A stretch of 64,000 bases of DNA from Macrothele yani. Lineage: Eukaryota; Arthropoda; Arachnida; Araneae; Macrothelidae. Where the stretch lies: NCBI GenBank assembly GCA_039090855.1, contig CM076996.1, positions 45,660,469 through 45,724,468 of the forward strand, written 5' to 3'. The notes under the pieces were generated by a model that saw only the letters and a list, made by a program, of their open reading frames with translations, did no database searches and was not told the origin of the DNA. The translations under genes were made by a program, and so were the position numbers. Below, in pieces: positions 32,977-44,479 of the stretch. Within the stretch, counting starts at the first letter, position 1. Every line of letters begins with the position of its first letter.

Positions 32977-34250
32977 CAGGGGGTGGACAAAAAAATGAAA
33001 CACCTACGCAAATAGCAAACCACGTGTCACGCCGTGGTACGCGCTACTTGGTGGCCAACCTGCGTCTATTTCGCAGTTGATCAACGAGAGCGGAGTGTCA
33101 AGGTTGCATCAACAGAGTAGAAGCACAGCTGGACGTCAAAAAGTGCGATCCACACAACATAATGTGAGACATATCCGAGCGAGTTTCAAAGAGGACAGAT
33201 TGTTGGTGTGCATCTCGCCGGTTCATCTGCGTCCAAGACAGCAAGTCTTTGTGGTGTATCTCGAGCCACGGTATCCAGGGTCATGTCGGCATACCAGCAA
33301 GAGGGAAGAATCACATCCAATAAAAGTGACTGCCGAGGAAAGAAGAAGCTGTCTGATAGAGACGTCCGGGTGCTAACACGGATGGATGGTAACCAAAAAA
33401 CATAAAACCACAGTTGCCCCAACTCACAGCAGAGTTAATTACGCACCGCGACTCACCTATTTACATCAAAAATGTTCATCGGGAGCTTCACCGGGTCAAC
33501 ATACATGGTCGTGTTGATATCGCCAAACCCTGGATCGCCAGTGAGACTGCCAAACGTCGGTTGCAATGGTGCCAGCAGCGCAAATCGTGGACGTTGGACA
33601 ACATGAAATGTGTATTGTTCTCCGATGAATCGTCCTTCACTGTCTTTCCCACAGCCGTGAGAGTTTACGGTTCAAGACATCCCTAACAGCTTACCTCCCT
33701 AACTGTTTATTGACCACAGTGCAGCATGGAGAAGGATCGGTGATGGTTTGGGCCGCAATATCGTGGCAGTCTGTCGTCCTGCTGATTGGTCTTGAAGGGC
33801 ACATCACTGCCAAGGACTATTGGACAATTCTGGAGGACCAGGTGCACCCAATGCTTCAAACATTGTACCCTGACGTGGTGCCGTGTATCAGGCTGATACC
33901 GTACCGATGATACATAGAGCCAAACTGGTGGAAGAGTGCTTTACTGAGCACGAAAGTGAGGTTGAACATCTGTCATGGCCTGCATAGTCACTCGAATTGA
34001 ACATTACTGAGCAACTCTGGGGTGTTCTGGAGGAGCTAGTCAGGAAACGTTTTCCTCCACTAGCATCATGTCGTGAACTAGCCACTTTTCTGCGAGAGGA
34101 ATGTCTTCAGATCCCTCTGGCCACTGTACAGAACTTGGTCCTTCCCACGACGAATTGCAGTTGTATTGGCCTCCAAAGGAGGCCCTACATCATACTAATA
34201 AATTGTTGTGTCCTAAACCCATGTGTTTTAATTTCGTTGTCCACCCCGTG
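32977..34250 (+). mobile_element. Tc1-like element family H
   Basis: TIRs CAGGGGGTGGACAAAAAAAT (32977) and, reversed, CACGGGGTGGACAACGAAAT (34250) lie between TA at 32975-32976 and 34251-34252. 1274 bp. HTH: MHLAGSSASKTASLCGVSRA at 33208. The middle frame 33414-33686 carries LQWCQQRKSWTLDNMKCVLF then SDESSFTVFPTAVRVYG (first Asp). VMVWAAISWQSVVLLIGLEG follows at 33740, and the region of the second Asp (QADTVPMIHRAKL) at about 33893 is degraded. Past 34000, LNITEQLWGVLEELVRKRFP holds the Glu region. Frameshifts and stops inactivate it. Confidence 0.9.
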
Positions 34251-34323
34251 TACTTCCTCCCTAATTTAAATTTTCACATTAGTTTCTACTGATCAGTATA
34301 AAAAGTCTACATAAACGTTGCAC

Positions 34324-34417
34324 CTGGTTTTAACAATAACACAGCCACTGAGGTCATAATACCTGTATTGATGACGACTTGCTGTACAGCAGACGCCCTC
34401 TCGTCTTTGAAAATTGC
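34324..34417 (-). CDS. Candidate host exon, duplicate copy 1 (94 bp)
   Basis: The acceptor TTATTATTTGTAG precedes the exon and a CAG|GTGCAA donor ends it, both on the minus strand. In phase 0 it is open throughout (AIFKDERASAVQQVVINTGI and on). A counterpart of exactly the same length with matching splice sites lies at 42718-42811. The flanking introns also align. Function unknown. Equal length and conserved borders are the evidence; expression is unproven. Confidence 0.4.
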
Positions 34418-34794
34418 CTACAAATAATAATACTGCTGTTTTGAAATAACGCATGAGACAGCATCAATCGTTTATAGAACAAATTATCGTTAGGCTGTAG
34501 TTCTTTTACACCACACTATAATGCAGTTTGGTGACTTTTCTTTAGTAACCAATATTTTTTATGTCGTTAAGCTGACAAAAGATACATGAAATCCGGTATT
34601 GCTGGGGTGAGAGACCTCACTTAGTCTTCAACTTTCATGAACGTTGTTAAGCTGAGGAAAAGAAAAACACTCTCAGGTTAAAACTATGTAAGTAATTGTT
34701 TATGCAAGTAAATCATTTTTCACTCTTTCGTGTTTATTTAAACAACCTCCTAAGATAAATGGTAATTAATAAATATTTAAATTACACTGAAGAA

Positions 34795-35966
34795 CAACTG
34801 AATTAGAGACAGCTGCCGTTATGCAAATGTGGCGCTGAGGGCGGCCTTGTAAACGGAAACGACATGACGTATGCAGCGATCCGACAATATAAGGAGCGAT
34901 GCGACGAGAATCAGTAAGGGTCCGACGCACTATGGGTAAGACGAAGGATCTAAGCGCATTTGATCGTGGGCAAATTGTTGGGGTACGACGATTGGGTCAC
35001 TCCATCTCGGAAATCGTTCAGGCACTGCGATTTTCACGAGCCACTGTGTCACGGGCGCACCGTGAGTACATCGAATGCCGGTAAAACCATCCCTGCAAGG
35101 GCCAACTGCCGTGGACAACAGCGTGTGGATGAGCGGGGTCATCGTCGGCTAGCTCGCATTGTAACAGCGGATAGACGGGCTACAGTGCAAGAAATTGCTC
35201 GGTAGTTTAACGCGGGAGCACAAAAACGTGTAAGCAGCTACACCACCCAGAACCATCTCTTTCGCTATGGGGTACAGAAGCCATCGTCCCACGAGGGTAC
35301 CGCTGCTTACCGCACATCACAGGGTGCAAAGATTAATGTTGCCTGGACTGATGAGTCGAGATTCACGTTGGAACATGAGGATGGCAGGATACGAGTACGG
35401 CGCAAACCACATGACGCGATGGATTCTTCTTGCCAGCAGGATACTCTTCAAGCTGGTGGGGGTGGGGGGTGGCATTCTCGTCTGGGGACTGCTTACGTAG
35501 ACTGTAATGTGACCCCTGGTAAGTGTGACATCGTCCCTCACAGGTCAACGTTACCGGGATATCCTGGACGACCATTTGCTCCCGTTTGTTCGTCTTCAAC
35601 ATCTCACTGGGGACCTCATCCTGCAACAAGACAATGCACCGTACCATCGCTCCCGAATTGTATCCGAATGGTTCGATAAGCACTCCTCCGACGTGACCTC
35701 GCTTCCTTGGCCAGCTAGGTCATCTGACCTCAATCCCATCGAGCACATCTGGGATGCCATCGAGAGAGATGTTTGAGGCTCTGACCCCCTCCATCAAATC
35801 TTCGTGGACTGTGGGAGCTTGTTCAGGGGTCGTGAATTCGTATGGCTTCCCAACGCTTCCGGTGTCTTGTCCAGTCCATGCCGAGACGAATCGCCGCCGC
35901 TATCAGGGCGAAAGGTGGTGCTACACGTTACTAGACAGGTATCTCTAATTCAATTGCTCTTCAGTG
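34795..35966 (+). mobile_element. Tc1-like element family I
   Basis: TIRs CACTGAAGAACAACTGAATT (34795) and, reversed, CACTGAAGAGCAATTGAATT (35966), with TA at 34793-34794 and 35967-35968. 1172 bp. The transposase starts at ATG 34932 (MGKTKDLSAFDRGQIVGVRR) and shifts frame several times. DESRFTLEHEDGRIRVRR lies near 35350 (first Asp), HLTGDLILQQDNAPYHRSRI at about 35610 (second Asp) and PARSSDLNPIEHIWDAIERD at about 35720 (Glu). The C-terminus ends near 35920 (RRNRRRYQGERW frame). It inserted into the intron of the duplicated host locus; the paralogous site at 44407 is empty. Confidence 0.9.
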
Positions 35967-36072
35967 TATATCTTCAGCATTGTAGCAACGGACCTGAAAA
36001 CCAAAACAAAGTAAAATTTCTCCGTCAGATGAAGATGTTCTCGGGAAAGAGCAATAAGGGTTAAAATCTTAC

Positions 36073-36252
36073 CGGAGTTTGCCTTGTATAGTTTTGGGGA
36101 GGAATGTATGTGGACGTCGACGGAAAAACCAATGGATCCACAGATTCATATCTGTTTCTCTCCTCTCTTCGCGAACACACCACCTGCTGTTTCTTAGCTC
36201 CCTTGAAAGCTGCCGATACTCGAGATCGTTGCTGTGGGCGGTTGTAGTGGTC
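36073..36252 (-). CDS. Candidate host exon, duplicate copy 1 (180 bp)
   Basis: Acceptor TTGAATTTTCTAG at 36253 and donor CCG|GTAAGA at 36072 on the minus strand. 60 codons in phase 0-0: DHYNRPQQRSRVSAAFKGAK, then ERNRYESVDPLVFPSTSTYI and PPQNYTRQTP. It aligns residue by residue with the first 60 codons of the exon at 44480-45106 (DSYYNSRKLQPRELTVSKGA..., RNGYESMEALAFPSTSSYIP). Copy 1 ends just before the point where copy 2 enters its Pro-Tyr-Cys repeat. Function unknown; conservation of frame and splice sites between paralogues argues for real coding. Confidence 0.55.
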
Positions 36253-36552
36253 CTAGAAAATTCAAGAAAGATGACACCGAATTCTTAGCTGTAATGAGCA
36301 TGTTTTAGAAATCCTTTCCAACACGACAAAAAGTATTTCAAAGCAGATTTATAGAAAACTGAAAAATCAGCGAAGAAGGAAATGTATTAAATTTCCCTGG
36401 GAAAAAGCTTCGGGTAATTTAAAAATGCAATACGAACGGCGTTATTTAATAGTGAATGGAACCGATTACAAAAAAACATAACAGGATTTTTACAATCGGT
36501 AAAACATCCACAAATAAAAATAGCTACTTACTTCATTAACTGCTGAGAAGTA
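36253..36552. other. Intron-like flank of the duplicated host exon
   Basis: The first ~110 bp align with 45107-45220 (shared GAATTC, GTAATGAGCA, TTTCAAAGCAGATTT), which shows that the intron was part of the duplication. No gene. Confidence 0.55.
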
Positions 36553-37735
36553 CACCGAAGATCCATTCCATTATGACGTTCTCCAGCCTAGAGAAATGAA
36601 CGCACCTGGAGGCCGAACGGTGGCGCAGGTGAAGTTCACAGAGCAGTACATATACAACCCGAGGATCGACTTTCGGCTAGTAGAGTTTTCGGAGTCAGAA
36701 TGGGAAAAGCTGCAGATTTATGGGAGTTTGATAAAGGACAAACTGTGATGGCATGGCGCCTCGGAACAACGATCTCGGAAACGGCGCGGCTTGCGGGTTT
36801 TTCACGTGCCGCTGTACTGAGTACGTATCAAAAGTGGTGCCCAGATGGCCAAACGACGACTCATCGTCCAGCTGCGTGTCGTCGGAAGCTCTTTGATGGC
36901 AGAGGGGAGCAGAGACTGTCGCGCACTTTTCCACAGCGACCGCAGGACCACAGTACGACAAATCACCCGCAGCTACAACAGTGGTGATCAGGACAATGTG
37001 TCACAGCACACAGTTCATCGCAGACTTCTGCGCATGGGCCTGCGTAGCTGAAGAACTAGCACGGTCCCCAGCTAACTGCACGTCATCGCCAACGAGGCAT
37101 GAAATGGGCCCCAAATCATCGAGATTGCATCGTGGATCATTAGACGAAAGTGGCCTTATCTGAGGAATCAAGATTCCGGGTGCATCACGTAGACGGCCGA
37201 GCGCGGATACGCCGACTACCAACAGAGGTTTTGGCACCTGGATGCACTATTGGGCGGAAACAGGCCAGCGGTGGCGGTGTTTTGCTGTGGGGCTATGTTT
37301 TCTTGGGACACGTTAGGCCTCATTATCTCAATAGCACAATCCCTGACAGCTGTCAGGGATCTGAACATCGTTGCGGACCAAGTTCACCCATCCATGGCAC
37401 CTGGTGATGACCATTACCAACAGAATAATGCGCCTTGCCATACTACCAAAATCGTTGAGAAGTTCGAGGAACATGCTGGTGACTTTCTGTTAATGCCCTG
37501 ACCTTCAGATTCACCTGACATGTACCCAGTCGAACATTTGTGGTTCTACTTGGAAAAGCGGGTTCGCGCTAAATCACCACCACCCTGAAATGTACGGGAA
37601 CTGGAGGACCTGTTGTTGACATTATGGTACCAGATACCCTACGATACGTATCGCCACCTCATCGAATTGATGCCTCGCCGAGTGGCCGTTGTTTTGCCGG
37701 CCAAAGGAGGTCCTACAGCTTATTAGGTAGGTGGA
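36553..37735 (+). pseudogene. Tc1-like element family C, copy 1
   Basis: The left end CACCGAAGATCCATTCCATT follows TA at 36551-36552. ATG 36700 starts MGKAADLWEFDKGQTVMAWR (first HTH), then frame changes follow. ALSEESRFRVHHVDGRARIR near 37155 carries SEES for the expected SDES (first Asp lost). GGGVLLWGYVF is at 37270, HYQQNNAPCHTTKIVEKFEE near 37413 (second Asp changed to Asn), SPDMYPVEHLWFYLEKRVRA near 37515, and the C-terminus RVAVVLPAKGGPTAY ends near 37725. The right TIR is not recognisable. Related copies: 46070-47884 and 61530-62225. Confidence 0.85.
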
Positions 37736-37856
37736 AGACATATAAGAAAAACGTGGCATATATTTATGCTCCCCAGCAAAAAAGCTTTGCATTACCAAAA
37801 AAAGAAAATGGGTGCAAAATATTTTTCATCATGATCTTATCAAAACATAATTTTTC

Positions 37857-38077
37857 TTTTTTTTTTTTTATTAGAGGTTTAACAACCACCGTGAGCAACT
37901 GGATGAACTACAAGAAGTCGCCCGTCCCTAATTTAGAACAACTGGTTCCAGGAAAGGGAAAGAGCGAGTGCCGTAAGACAAACACAAAATCCGTGCCTCA
38001 CCGGGATTCGAACCCCGATCTATCTTGGGCGAATGATCAGAAGCTGTCGCTTAGACCACAACGGCACCGGGGCGGCA
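37857..38077 (-). repeat. SINE copy
   Basis: T-run at 37857-37869, then GAGGTTTAACAACCACCGTG, the B-box complement GGGATTCGAACCC, and the head complement ending GCACCGGGGCGGC. Confidence 0.88.
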
Positions 38078-38515
38078 TGGGGTCATTAGAATCGAATAAA
38101 CTCTTTCAGATAGAAATATACACTTACGCCATTTGGCGGAAGAATGGAAATGTATAAAATATCCGAAAAGTATTCTTTATAGCAAAGGCTATGAAAAAGA
38201 GTTTTCAAAGATAACTTTTGGAAACAGAGATAGCGAGAAGAAATTTTGACTTTATGCTATAAAACTGTGCCACATTCGAAGAGAATTATGTTCCTAATCT
38301 TTTATGAAGGGAATGACATACAGCACAAAAAGAATTTTTTCAACAGGATTTTTAGAAGCGGAGAACAGCTTCAGACAGAAATAAGCTCTTATGGCAAAGA
38401 ACTACTTTAGTTGGACGGTGTAGTAGTACTTCTCACTGGTAGACTTTCTGAGCTACGCACCCAGCTTCAAAAAATTTACGAACCTTTACTCAATACCAAT
38501 AGGATCATCTTTCAT

Positions 38516-38757
38516 TTAGATAAAAGTTGTAACTCGACATATTTTGTGCTCCACGAGATATTGGCGAACACGAGGATCCGGGATCAATGAATATTTAAGC
38601 ACGATATCTTGTTCCTGGTGCGCAGTCGATGAAAATGGGGGAAACGGGTCCAACAGCTCTTTCCAAAATGGCGCCAGCCAGTCATTTTCATTACAATTAA
38701 CGTCTATACTCGCGGCAATGCTAATCTGATTATGGAGTTGAAAGTACAGAGTGTTAA
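38516..38757 (-). CDS. Possible host terminal exon
   Basis: The minus strand has an acceptor-like TATACTATGCAG at about 38758 followed by about 80 open codons to a stop at 38516: LYFQLHNQISIAASIDVNCN, then ENDWLAPFWKELLDPFPPFS and LIPDPRVRQYLVEHKICRVT. No repeat or transposase motif is seen and the composition is protein-like. It sits on the same strand as the other host exons. I do not recognise the protein, and no homologous second copy is present in the window. Confidence 0.3.
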
Positions 38758-38818
38758 CTGCATAGTATAATTTCAGTCTAAAAGCTCGTATTCGAACTTG
38801 AACTATGGCTAAAAGGTA

Positions 38819-40040
38819 CACAGACATGACATAAGTAAATAGATACCTGTCGTAATGTCTTTTTTGCTATGTAGTGGAGTCTATATTGCATTGTATACTA
38901 GAATTCCCTTTAATATATTTTGTAGAACAACGTCAGTGAGTAGGTGACACCAAGAAAAACATGCCTCGACCCAAGGGAGCCAAAGAACTTAGCGACTTTC
39001 AGAGAGGACGAATCATGGGACAATCAGATCTCGGAGCCAGCCAGCGTCAGATTGCTGCAAACCTGCAGATTCCTCTTATCACAGTTAATCGAGTGTTAGT
39101 GGAATTCATGAAAGCAGGCAAGGAAACACCAGCATCACGTACGGGTCACTTTGGGCCATCACAGGGGTGTCTTCGAGCAGTAAAGTGTTATGTGGAAACC
39201 AATCCTTGTAGCAAGGTCTTTGAGATGGCAGAACATCTCCAAGTGAGTTCCAGAACTGCTCAGCGGTATCTTCACCAACTTGGCTGTCACCACTTTTGCG
39301 AGAAGCTAATATTCGTCGCAAATTGGCATGAGCGATAGACGTGATTGAGAGACACTTAGCATTTTGACACATTGTCATATTCTCTGATGAGTTCCGTTTT
39401 GCACAATATTCAGACAGTGGCAGGGCTTGGGTGTGGCGATGGCCCAACCAGGAATTCAGCATGAAGCTCCTACAGCCAACTGTGAAACATGGCGGTTTTT
39501 TAGTCATGATGTGGGGAGCCATATGGACGACTGTCGTTCAGTCCTCATTGAATGTGAAGGCAACATCAATGCACAAAATCATCCTTAAGAGGTGGCCTGC
39601 TACCAATATTCTCCAGTGGTCAGGTGGCAAAGGGTACCTCCTTGTTCATGGAGGATGGCGCTCCATGTCATGGAGCAAAACGTACCCAAGCATGGCATGA
39701 ACAAGACGCCAGCCAGGAACTCTCATGGCCAAGCTAGAGCCCTGGTATGAACCCAATTGAACAGCTGTGGGCCACATTAGATGGAAAATTACGACGGATG
39801 CCACAGAAACCAAAAAGCAAGGCACTCCTGCTGGCTTTGTTACGTCAATTTTGGGCTCAAATTCCACAGAGCACCATTTCTGATCTCATTTCCACAATGC
39901 CTGACAGGATAAAAGCCCTACGTGCTGCAAAAGGTATGGCTACCAGATACAATTACAGCTCCTTCCATTCCATGCGGACAGAAAATAAATATTATTAATA
40001 TTAGCAAGTCAGGTATCTATTTACTTATGTCATGTCTGTG
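38819..40040 (+). mobile_element. Tc1-like element family J with 35-bp TIRs
   Basis: TIRs CACAGACATGACATAAGTAA (38819) and its complement at 40040 are near-identical over about 33 bp, with TA at 38817-38818 and 40041-40042. ATG 38961 begins MPRPKGAKELSDFQRGRIMG, with an HTH and a second HTH with RTAQRYLHQLG, open to 39338. After a frameshift comes [20 protein letters not shown] (first Asp), then [17 protein letters not shown] near 39490. The second Asp region is degraded. MNPIEQLWATLDGKLRRMPQ (Glu) is in the 39747-39998 frame, which ends normally. 1222 bp. Confidence 0.9.
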
Positions 40041-40042
40041 TA

Positions 40043-40904
40043 CATAGTTGTTCTAAACGTTGTACCCATTAAAAAAATGAGGATCTTAGTTTCTGACCCG
40101 TTTCTAAATATACAGATATTCAGCCTTTTTGCGACGTCGTTGTGTGCAAGGACGTCGCCAAGGGGATGAGAGGGTGGGCTGGAGCCCATTCTGAAATTTT
40201 TCTTGCCCAACCTGCCGCCCATGCAGTTCAAGATGTGCCAGTTTTAATTTTTTTTTTACTTTAAAATATGGATTTTAAATAATAATTCTCGTGTTTTCCG
40301 TCGTGTAGCCATACTTATTTTGGCCTTAGGAAGTGCGTTTACCTCCCCGTAGAATGTTATCAAAATAGCATCCGCAGGGTCATGAAAATTCAGTTGTTTA
40401 CCATTTTACCAAGTCATTAATTTAAGCCTTTTTGTTAGCATGGCCAGGAGCGAATGAAGAGAGTCGATAGGAAATTGCTGAGGGAGGTCATTACTAGTAA
40501 TTGTTATGATGTTTGTTTTAGCTCCTAAATAGGAAATTACAGCACGGAAAAGAGAGTATAAAGAGAGACACTAGCGCTCTTAAGATTACCCCGGGACAGT
40601 GAAGGAGCAGGACGTGGCAGACGATTGTTTTGGCGGAGAGGAATGCAAGGCAAAGTCGCTGGCTTGAAGGAAGGGAGTTCAGGACGGGAGAGGTATTCAT
40701 GACGTTAAATTTGATTTGGGTAAAGAAAAAGAACACTTCTCTTAAAAAAAAATATTCAAGTATTTACTATTTTCAAAAGAGGAAATGCTAAATTTTGAAA
40801 TGCAACTAAGGTAATGATCTCACAGTAAGAAAAGAGCTAAAGAGACATTCCACTAACATTTGCATTTTACACCACTAACCCACTAGTCATTATCAAGTTA
40901 TCTT
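40043..40904. other. Non-coding
   Basis: No gene or repeat recognised. Confidence 0.4.
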
Positions 40905-41240
40905 GCTGGTTTACCGCAGTAGCGTAAATAGTCGGGACGCGGGTGTCTTACTGGTCAACGTTCGCGACTGCCACGGAAAAAATCTCGGGTTCGATCCCAA
41001 GCAGGTACGAACGCCCGAACCACTAAATATCCGCCGTGCGTCGGATAGGCACATTAAGCCGTCGGGCCCCGGGTACTGTCCCCCCGGTAATAAATAAGAG
41101 CTTCTTCCTACCCCTTTCTACCTCGCTTCCGTGTCACTTTCCTACCGGGCACTCTATAGCCCAAATCTCCTAGCTTCCTATTTCTAAGGGTTGTTTAAGA
41201 CCTGGGGTCAGACACTCCCTTCCTAAAATCCTCTACGTAA
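40905..41240 (+). repeat. Second tRNA-derived SINE-like sequence
   Basis: GTAGCGTAAATAGTCGGG (A-box-like, about 40920) and GGGTTCGATCCC (B-box, 40986-40997) are spaced as in a tRNA. The body contains CGGATAGGCACATTAAGCCG and GGGCCCCGGGTACTG. It differs from the main SINE family. Only one copy is in the window, so the right end is uncertain. Confidence 0.45.
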
Positions 41241-41284
41241 GATCTGAAGCGTAAATAGTCATATCCAGGTGTGTGTGTCTAAGG

Positions 41285-41511
41285 GTGATTTTTTTTTTTT
41301 TTTATTGGAGGTTTAACGACCACCGTGAGCAACTCAATGGGCTATAAGCAGTCGCCCGTCCCTAATTTAGGGTCACTGGTTCCAGGGAAGGGAAAGAGCC
41401 AGTGCCGTAAGACAAACACAACATCCATGCCTCGCCGGAATTCGAACCCGGACCCCTTTCGGACGAATGATCAGAGGCCATCGCCTTAGACCACTGCGCC
41501 ACCGGGGCGGC
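41285..41511 (-). repeat. SINE copy, first of a tandem dimer
   Basis: T-run tail at 41288-41303, a body as in the other copies, and the B-box complement GGAATTCGAACCC near 41437. The head ends at about 41511 and is joined directly to the next copy. Confidence 0.9.
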
Positions 41512-41721
41512 TGATTGGAGGTTTAACGACCACCGTGAGCAACTCAATGGGCTATAAGCAGTCGCCCGTCCCTAATTTAGGGTCACTGGTTCCAGGGAAG
41601 GGAGAGAGCCAGTGCCATAAGACAAACACAACATCCATGCCTCGCCGAAATTCGAACCCGGACCCCTTTCGGACGAATGATCAGAGGCCATCGCTTAGAC
41701 CACTGCGCCACCGGGGCGGCC
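41512..41721 (-). repeat. SINE copy, second of a tandem dimer
   Basis: Nearly identical to 41303-41511 and without its own T-run. It starts at TGATTGGAGGTTTAACGACC, so the pair looks like a duplicated or dimeric SINE rather than two independent insertions. Confidence 0.9.
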
Positions 41722-42717
41722 AGGGGGATTGCACGAATTCCCTTGTAGCTGGTGGTAAAAAGTATTAAAAATTCATTCTTTCAGTGTTTCGTAAATATAG
41801 TTGCAATCAAACTTGCTCCAGCAAAAATAATTCCTGCCCACCCTAATTTCGAATTCTAGCGACGTACCTGCTTGTGTGTGACGGCCATGTGTGTTAGAGA
41901 GGCTATATCCGGGGGGGGGTAACAGAACAGTCAAGTGGGGGAGGGTAAGCGAACAGGTAAGTTTTTGGGGGGGGGCGCAAAGCGTTACTACTTTCTTCTT
42001 GGGGAAACTTGCTGATAGTACAATGAGCGCGAAGTTTGCTTTTGTTATGACTCTCGTCATGGTTTCACTCTCTCCCGCCATAGTGGCATATTGCACCTCG
42101 TTTGTGCGGAGAAACACTAAGAAAACATGACATCTTTCCGGTGAATCGGTCTTTTCAGCTTCCAGCCCATCCCATAGTCAGGTTAAGTGTTCCCCAAGTA
42201 TAGCAATGATCACACATGGCAAATATTCAAAAACCTCCGAGTGCTCGTCGAACCAATCACACACAATGGAATAGTGTTGGATTCGTGCGTTCTTGTTGTG
42301 ACAGCATTGAGATCTATGAAAATAAAAGTGCAACGCAAAAGAGTACTCTCTACTGTCAGGACATTCAAATATAATCGGCGCGTCAGGAGACTAGTCGACA
42401 ATACAAGCTGACTAAATGGAGATCAATGATTAAGCTGACTGTTGAAAATCTTAGCCAAAACCAAAGTTTTCAAAGAAAAATAATTATCTGGTACAACACT
42501 CCGTTTTGAGAATATTTTGATGCAAGATTCAATCACGAGAGGATTTTTAAAGTTCCTACGTCGTTAAATTGCTAAAGTTTGCTCATGAGAAAATTCGTTT
42601 TACAATGCTTATTTCGACAGTTCTAATTCATCAAAATCTAACAAAACAAATTTAATGAGGGAATTTATGAGGTATTCCTCTGCAGATAACGTGTTATTTT
42701 GCAATGGGCGGCAAGAC
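41722..42717. other. Mostly non-coding; one signal-peptide-like frame
   Basis: G-runs at 41910-41918 and 41968-41976. A 35-codon frame from ATG 42023 to TGA 42130 reads MSAKFAFVMTLVMVSLSPAI then VAYCTSFVRR, like a secretion signal. It is too short to judge and could be chance or a first exon. Confidence 0.2.
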
Positions 42718-42811
42718 CTGCAACACTCCCAATGGACGTTCCAATCCGCCCCTGTAGTCATAATAGGTTGTATGGATGGCGACACGTCGCGTCGCGTCGT
42801 TCGAAACTAAC
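42718..42811 (-). CDS. Candidate host exon, duplicate copy 2 (94 bp)
   Basis: Acceptor GTATTTGCAG at 42812 and donor CAG|GTCTTG at 42717 on the minus strand give the same 94-bp length as 34324-34417. In phase 0 a stop occurs after about 17 codons, so this copy would end the protein early. In another phase it is open (VSNDATRRVAIHTTYYDYRG). Paralogue of the copy 1 exon. Confidence 0.4.
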
Positions 42812-42954
42812 CTGCAAATACCAATACTCCTATTTTGAAAAAATGCTTGAGATAGCCAGGAATCTGTTTCAGACATTTTTTGCTAAGAAAATCTCATGTA
42901 CGTCGTTAACCTGACAAAAAAGAGAGAAAACAAAAGCAGTGTTACACACAAATA

Positions 42955-44231
42955 CAGAGGGTGAGTCGAAAGTTTTGCAATATTTGCATAAACGCATATG
43001 CTGCTGCGGGTATGTCACGTGTTTAAACTAGTTCAAATCGCGCACTGCAGTCAGGCGAAAGGGATATAAAGTGGTAGTCGTTGCTGTGAACAGCATTGCA
43101 TGTCGTCGTTCTGTCTGTGGTTTGGACGCCTAAAAGATGAACAGCGACAATCGGCTAATTAGGGAACTTTTGCTTTACGAGTTTGAACTCGGCCATAACG
43201 CTGCTCAAGCAACACGAAACATTTGTCATGCAAAAAGGGAAGGTTCCGTGGACCACAGCACCGCAAGCAGATGGTTCAAGAAATTTCGCTCAGGTGACAG
43301 AAACCTCGACGATCAGCCAAGGTCAGGTAGGCTGCGAACCGTGGATTCGGAGGCTGTTCGCCAGGCCGAAAAAGGCAAATCCGACAACCAGCACTCGGAG
43401 ATTATCAGGCGAGCTGGGCGTATCGCAGACCACCGTGGTTCGTCACCTTCAAGACCTCGGCAAGGTCTACAGGAGATACCGCATTGTCCCTCACGAACTG
43501 ACGTCAGCTGAAGCAAACCGCCGAGTGAAAGTGTGCACGAAACTCCTAGAAAATCCGCGCGATGTACATTTCATCAAAAAAATTGTCACGTGCGATGAAA
43601 AGTGAGTCTATTTCCGTAATCCTAATACACAACGGCAGTGGTTGAGCCCGGGCCAGCTTCCAGAACCTGTTGCCAAACGTGGGCGCTTCGAGCACAAGGT
43701 GATACTCTGCGTCTGGTGGAATTTCGAGGGGATAATCCATTACGAATTTGTTCCAGTCGGTCGGACCTCTACTCTGAACAGCTGAAGGGGATGTATGCCG
43801 TTTTGGAGGAAAAGTACCCGGTACTGGTGAACAGAAAGCGCGCTCTGCTACAACAGGACAACGCTCGGCCTCATACCGCGCGAACGACCAGGACAAAACT
43901 CCAAGAACTTGAGGGCATCGAACTGATGTCATACCTAGCATATAGTCCGGACCTTGCCCCGTTGGATTATTACTTGTTCCGGTCCATTGCCCACTTCCTT
44001 CGCGAGAGGCACTTTAACAACCAGGAGGAGGTGGCAGCTGGGGTGATGGAGTTCTTCGCCTCGTAGGACAATTACTGGTACCTCCGCGGAATCGAAGAAC
44101 TGGCAGACAGATGGTTAAAGATGGTGCAATACGATGGCTTATACTTTAAATGCTAGTCAGCTTTCGTCGTAAAGGTACGTATGAAGACATAAAGTGATCA
44201 AAATATTGCACAACTTTTGATTCACCCTCTA
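42955..44231 (+). mobile_element. mariner element with three-frame transposase
   Basis: TIRs CAGAGGGTGAGTCGAAAGTT (42955) and, reversed, TAGAGGGTGAATCAAAAGTT (44231), with TA at 42953-42954 and 44232-44233. 1277 bp. ATG 43137: MNSDNRLIRELLLYEFELGH and HSTASRWFKKFRSGDRNLDD (HTH). A frame change leads to STRRLSGELGVSQTTVVRHL and VTCDEK, where the conserved WI is a stop. LLQQDNARPHTARTTRTKLQ (second Asp) and LAYSPDLAPLDYYLFRSIAH (third Asp) stand at 43850-44010. A stop at 44064 precedes the normal WLKMVQYDGLYFKC end. Few mutations, so a fairly young copy. It lies in the intron of the duplicated host locus; the paralogous site at ~34600 is empty. Confidence 0.92.
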
Positions 44232-44479
44232 TACAAAGACCCCTCTCAGTCTTTAATTCTCATGAGTGTCCTTAAGCTGAGGAAAAAAAACACTCTTTTA
44301 GGCAAAAACACTGTAAACAGTTATTTGTGCGAGTAAATAATTGTACATTTCCTAATTTTTATTTAAACAACTTCCTGAGAAAAATGGCAATTAAATATAT
44401 TTAAAGGTATATTCGGCATTTTAACAACGAACGTGAAAACTAACTTGAAGTAAAATTCCATAAGATGGCATGCACTTAC

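Noticed and set aside
41891..42130. 79-codon frame ending in a signal-peptide-like segment
   Set aside because: The 5' half is G-run DNA. Only the 35 codons from 42023 look peptide-like, and they are too short to call a gene.
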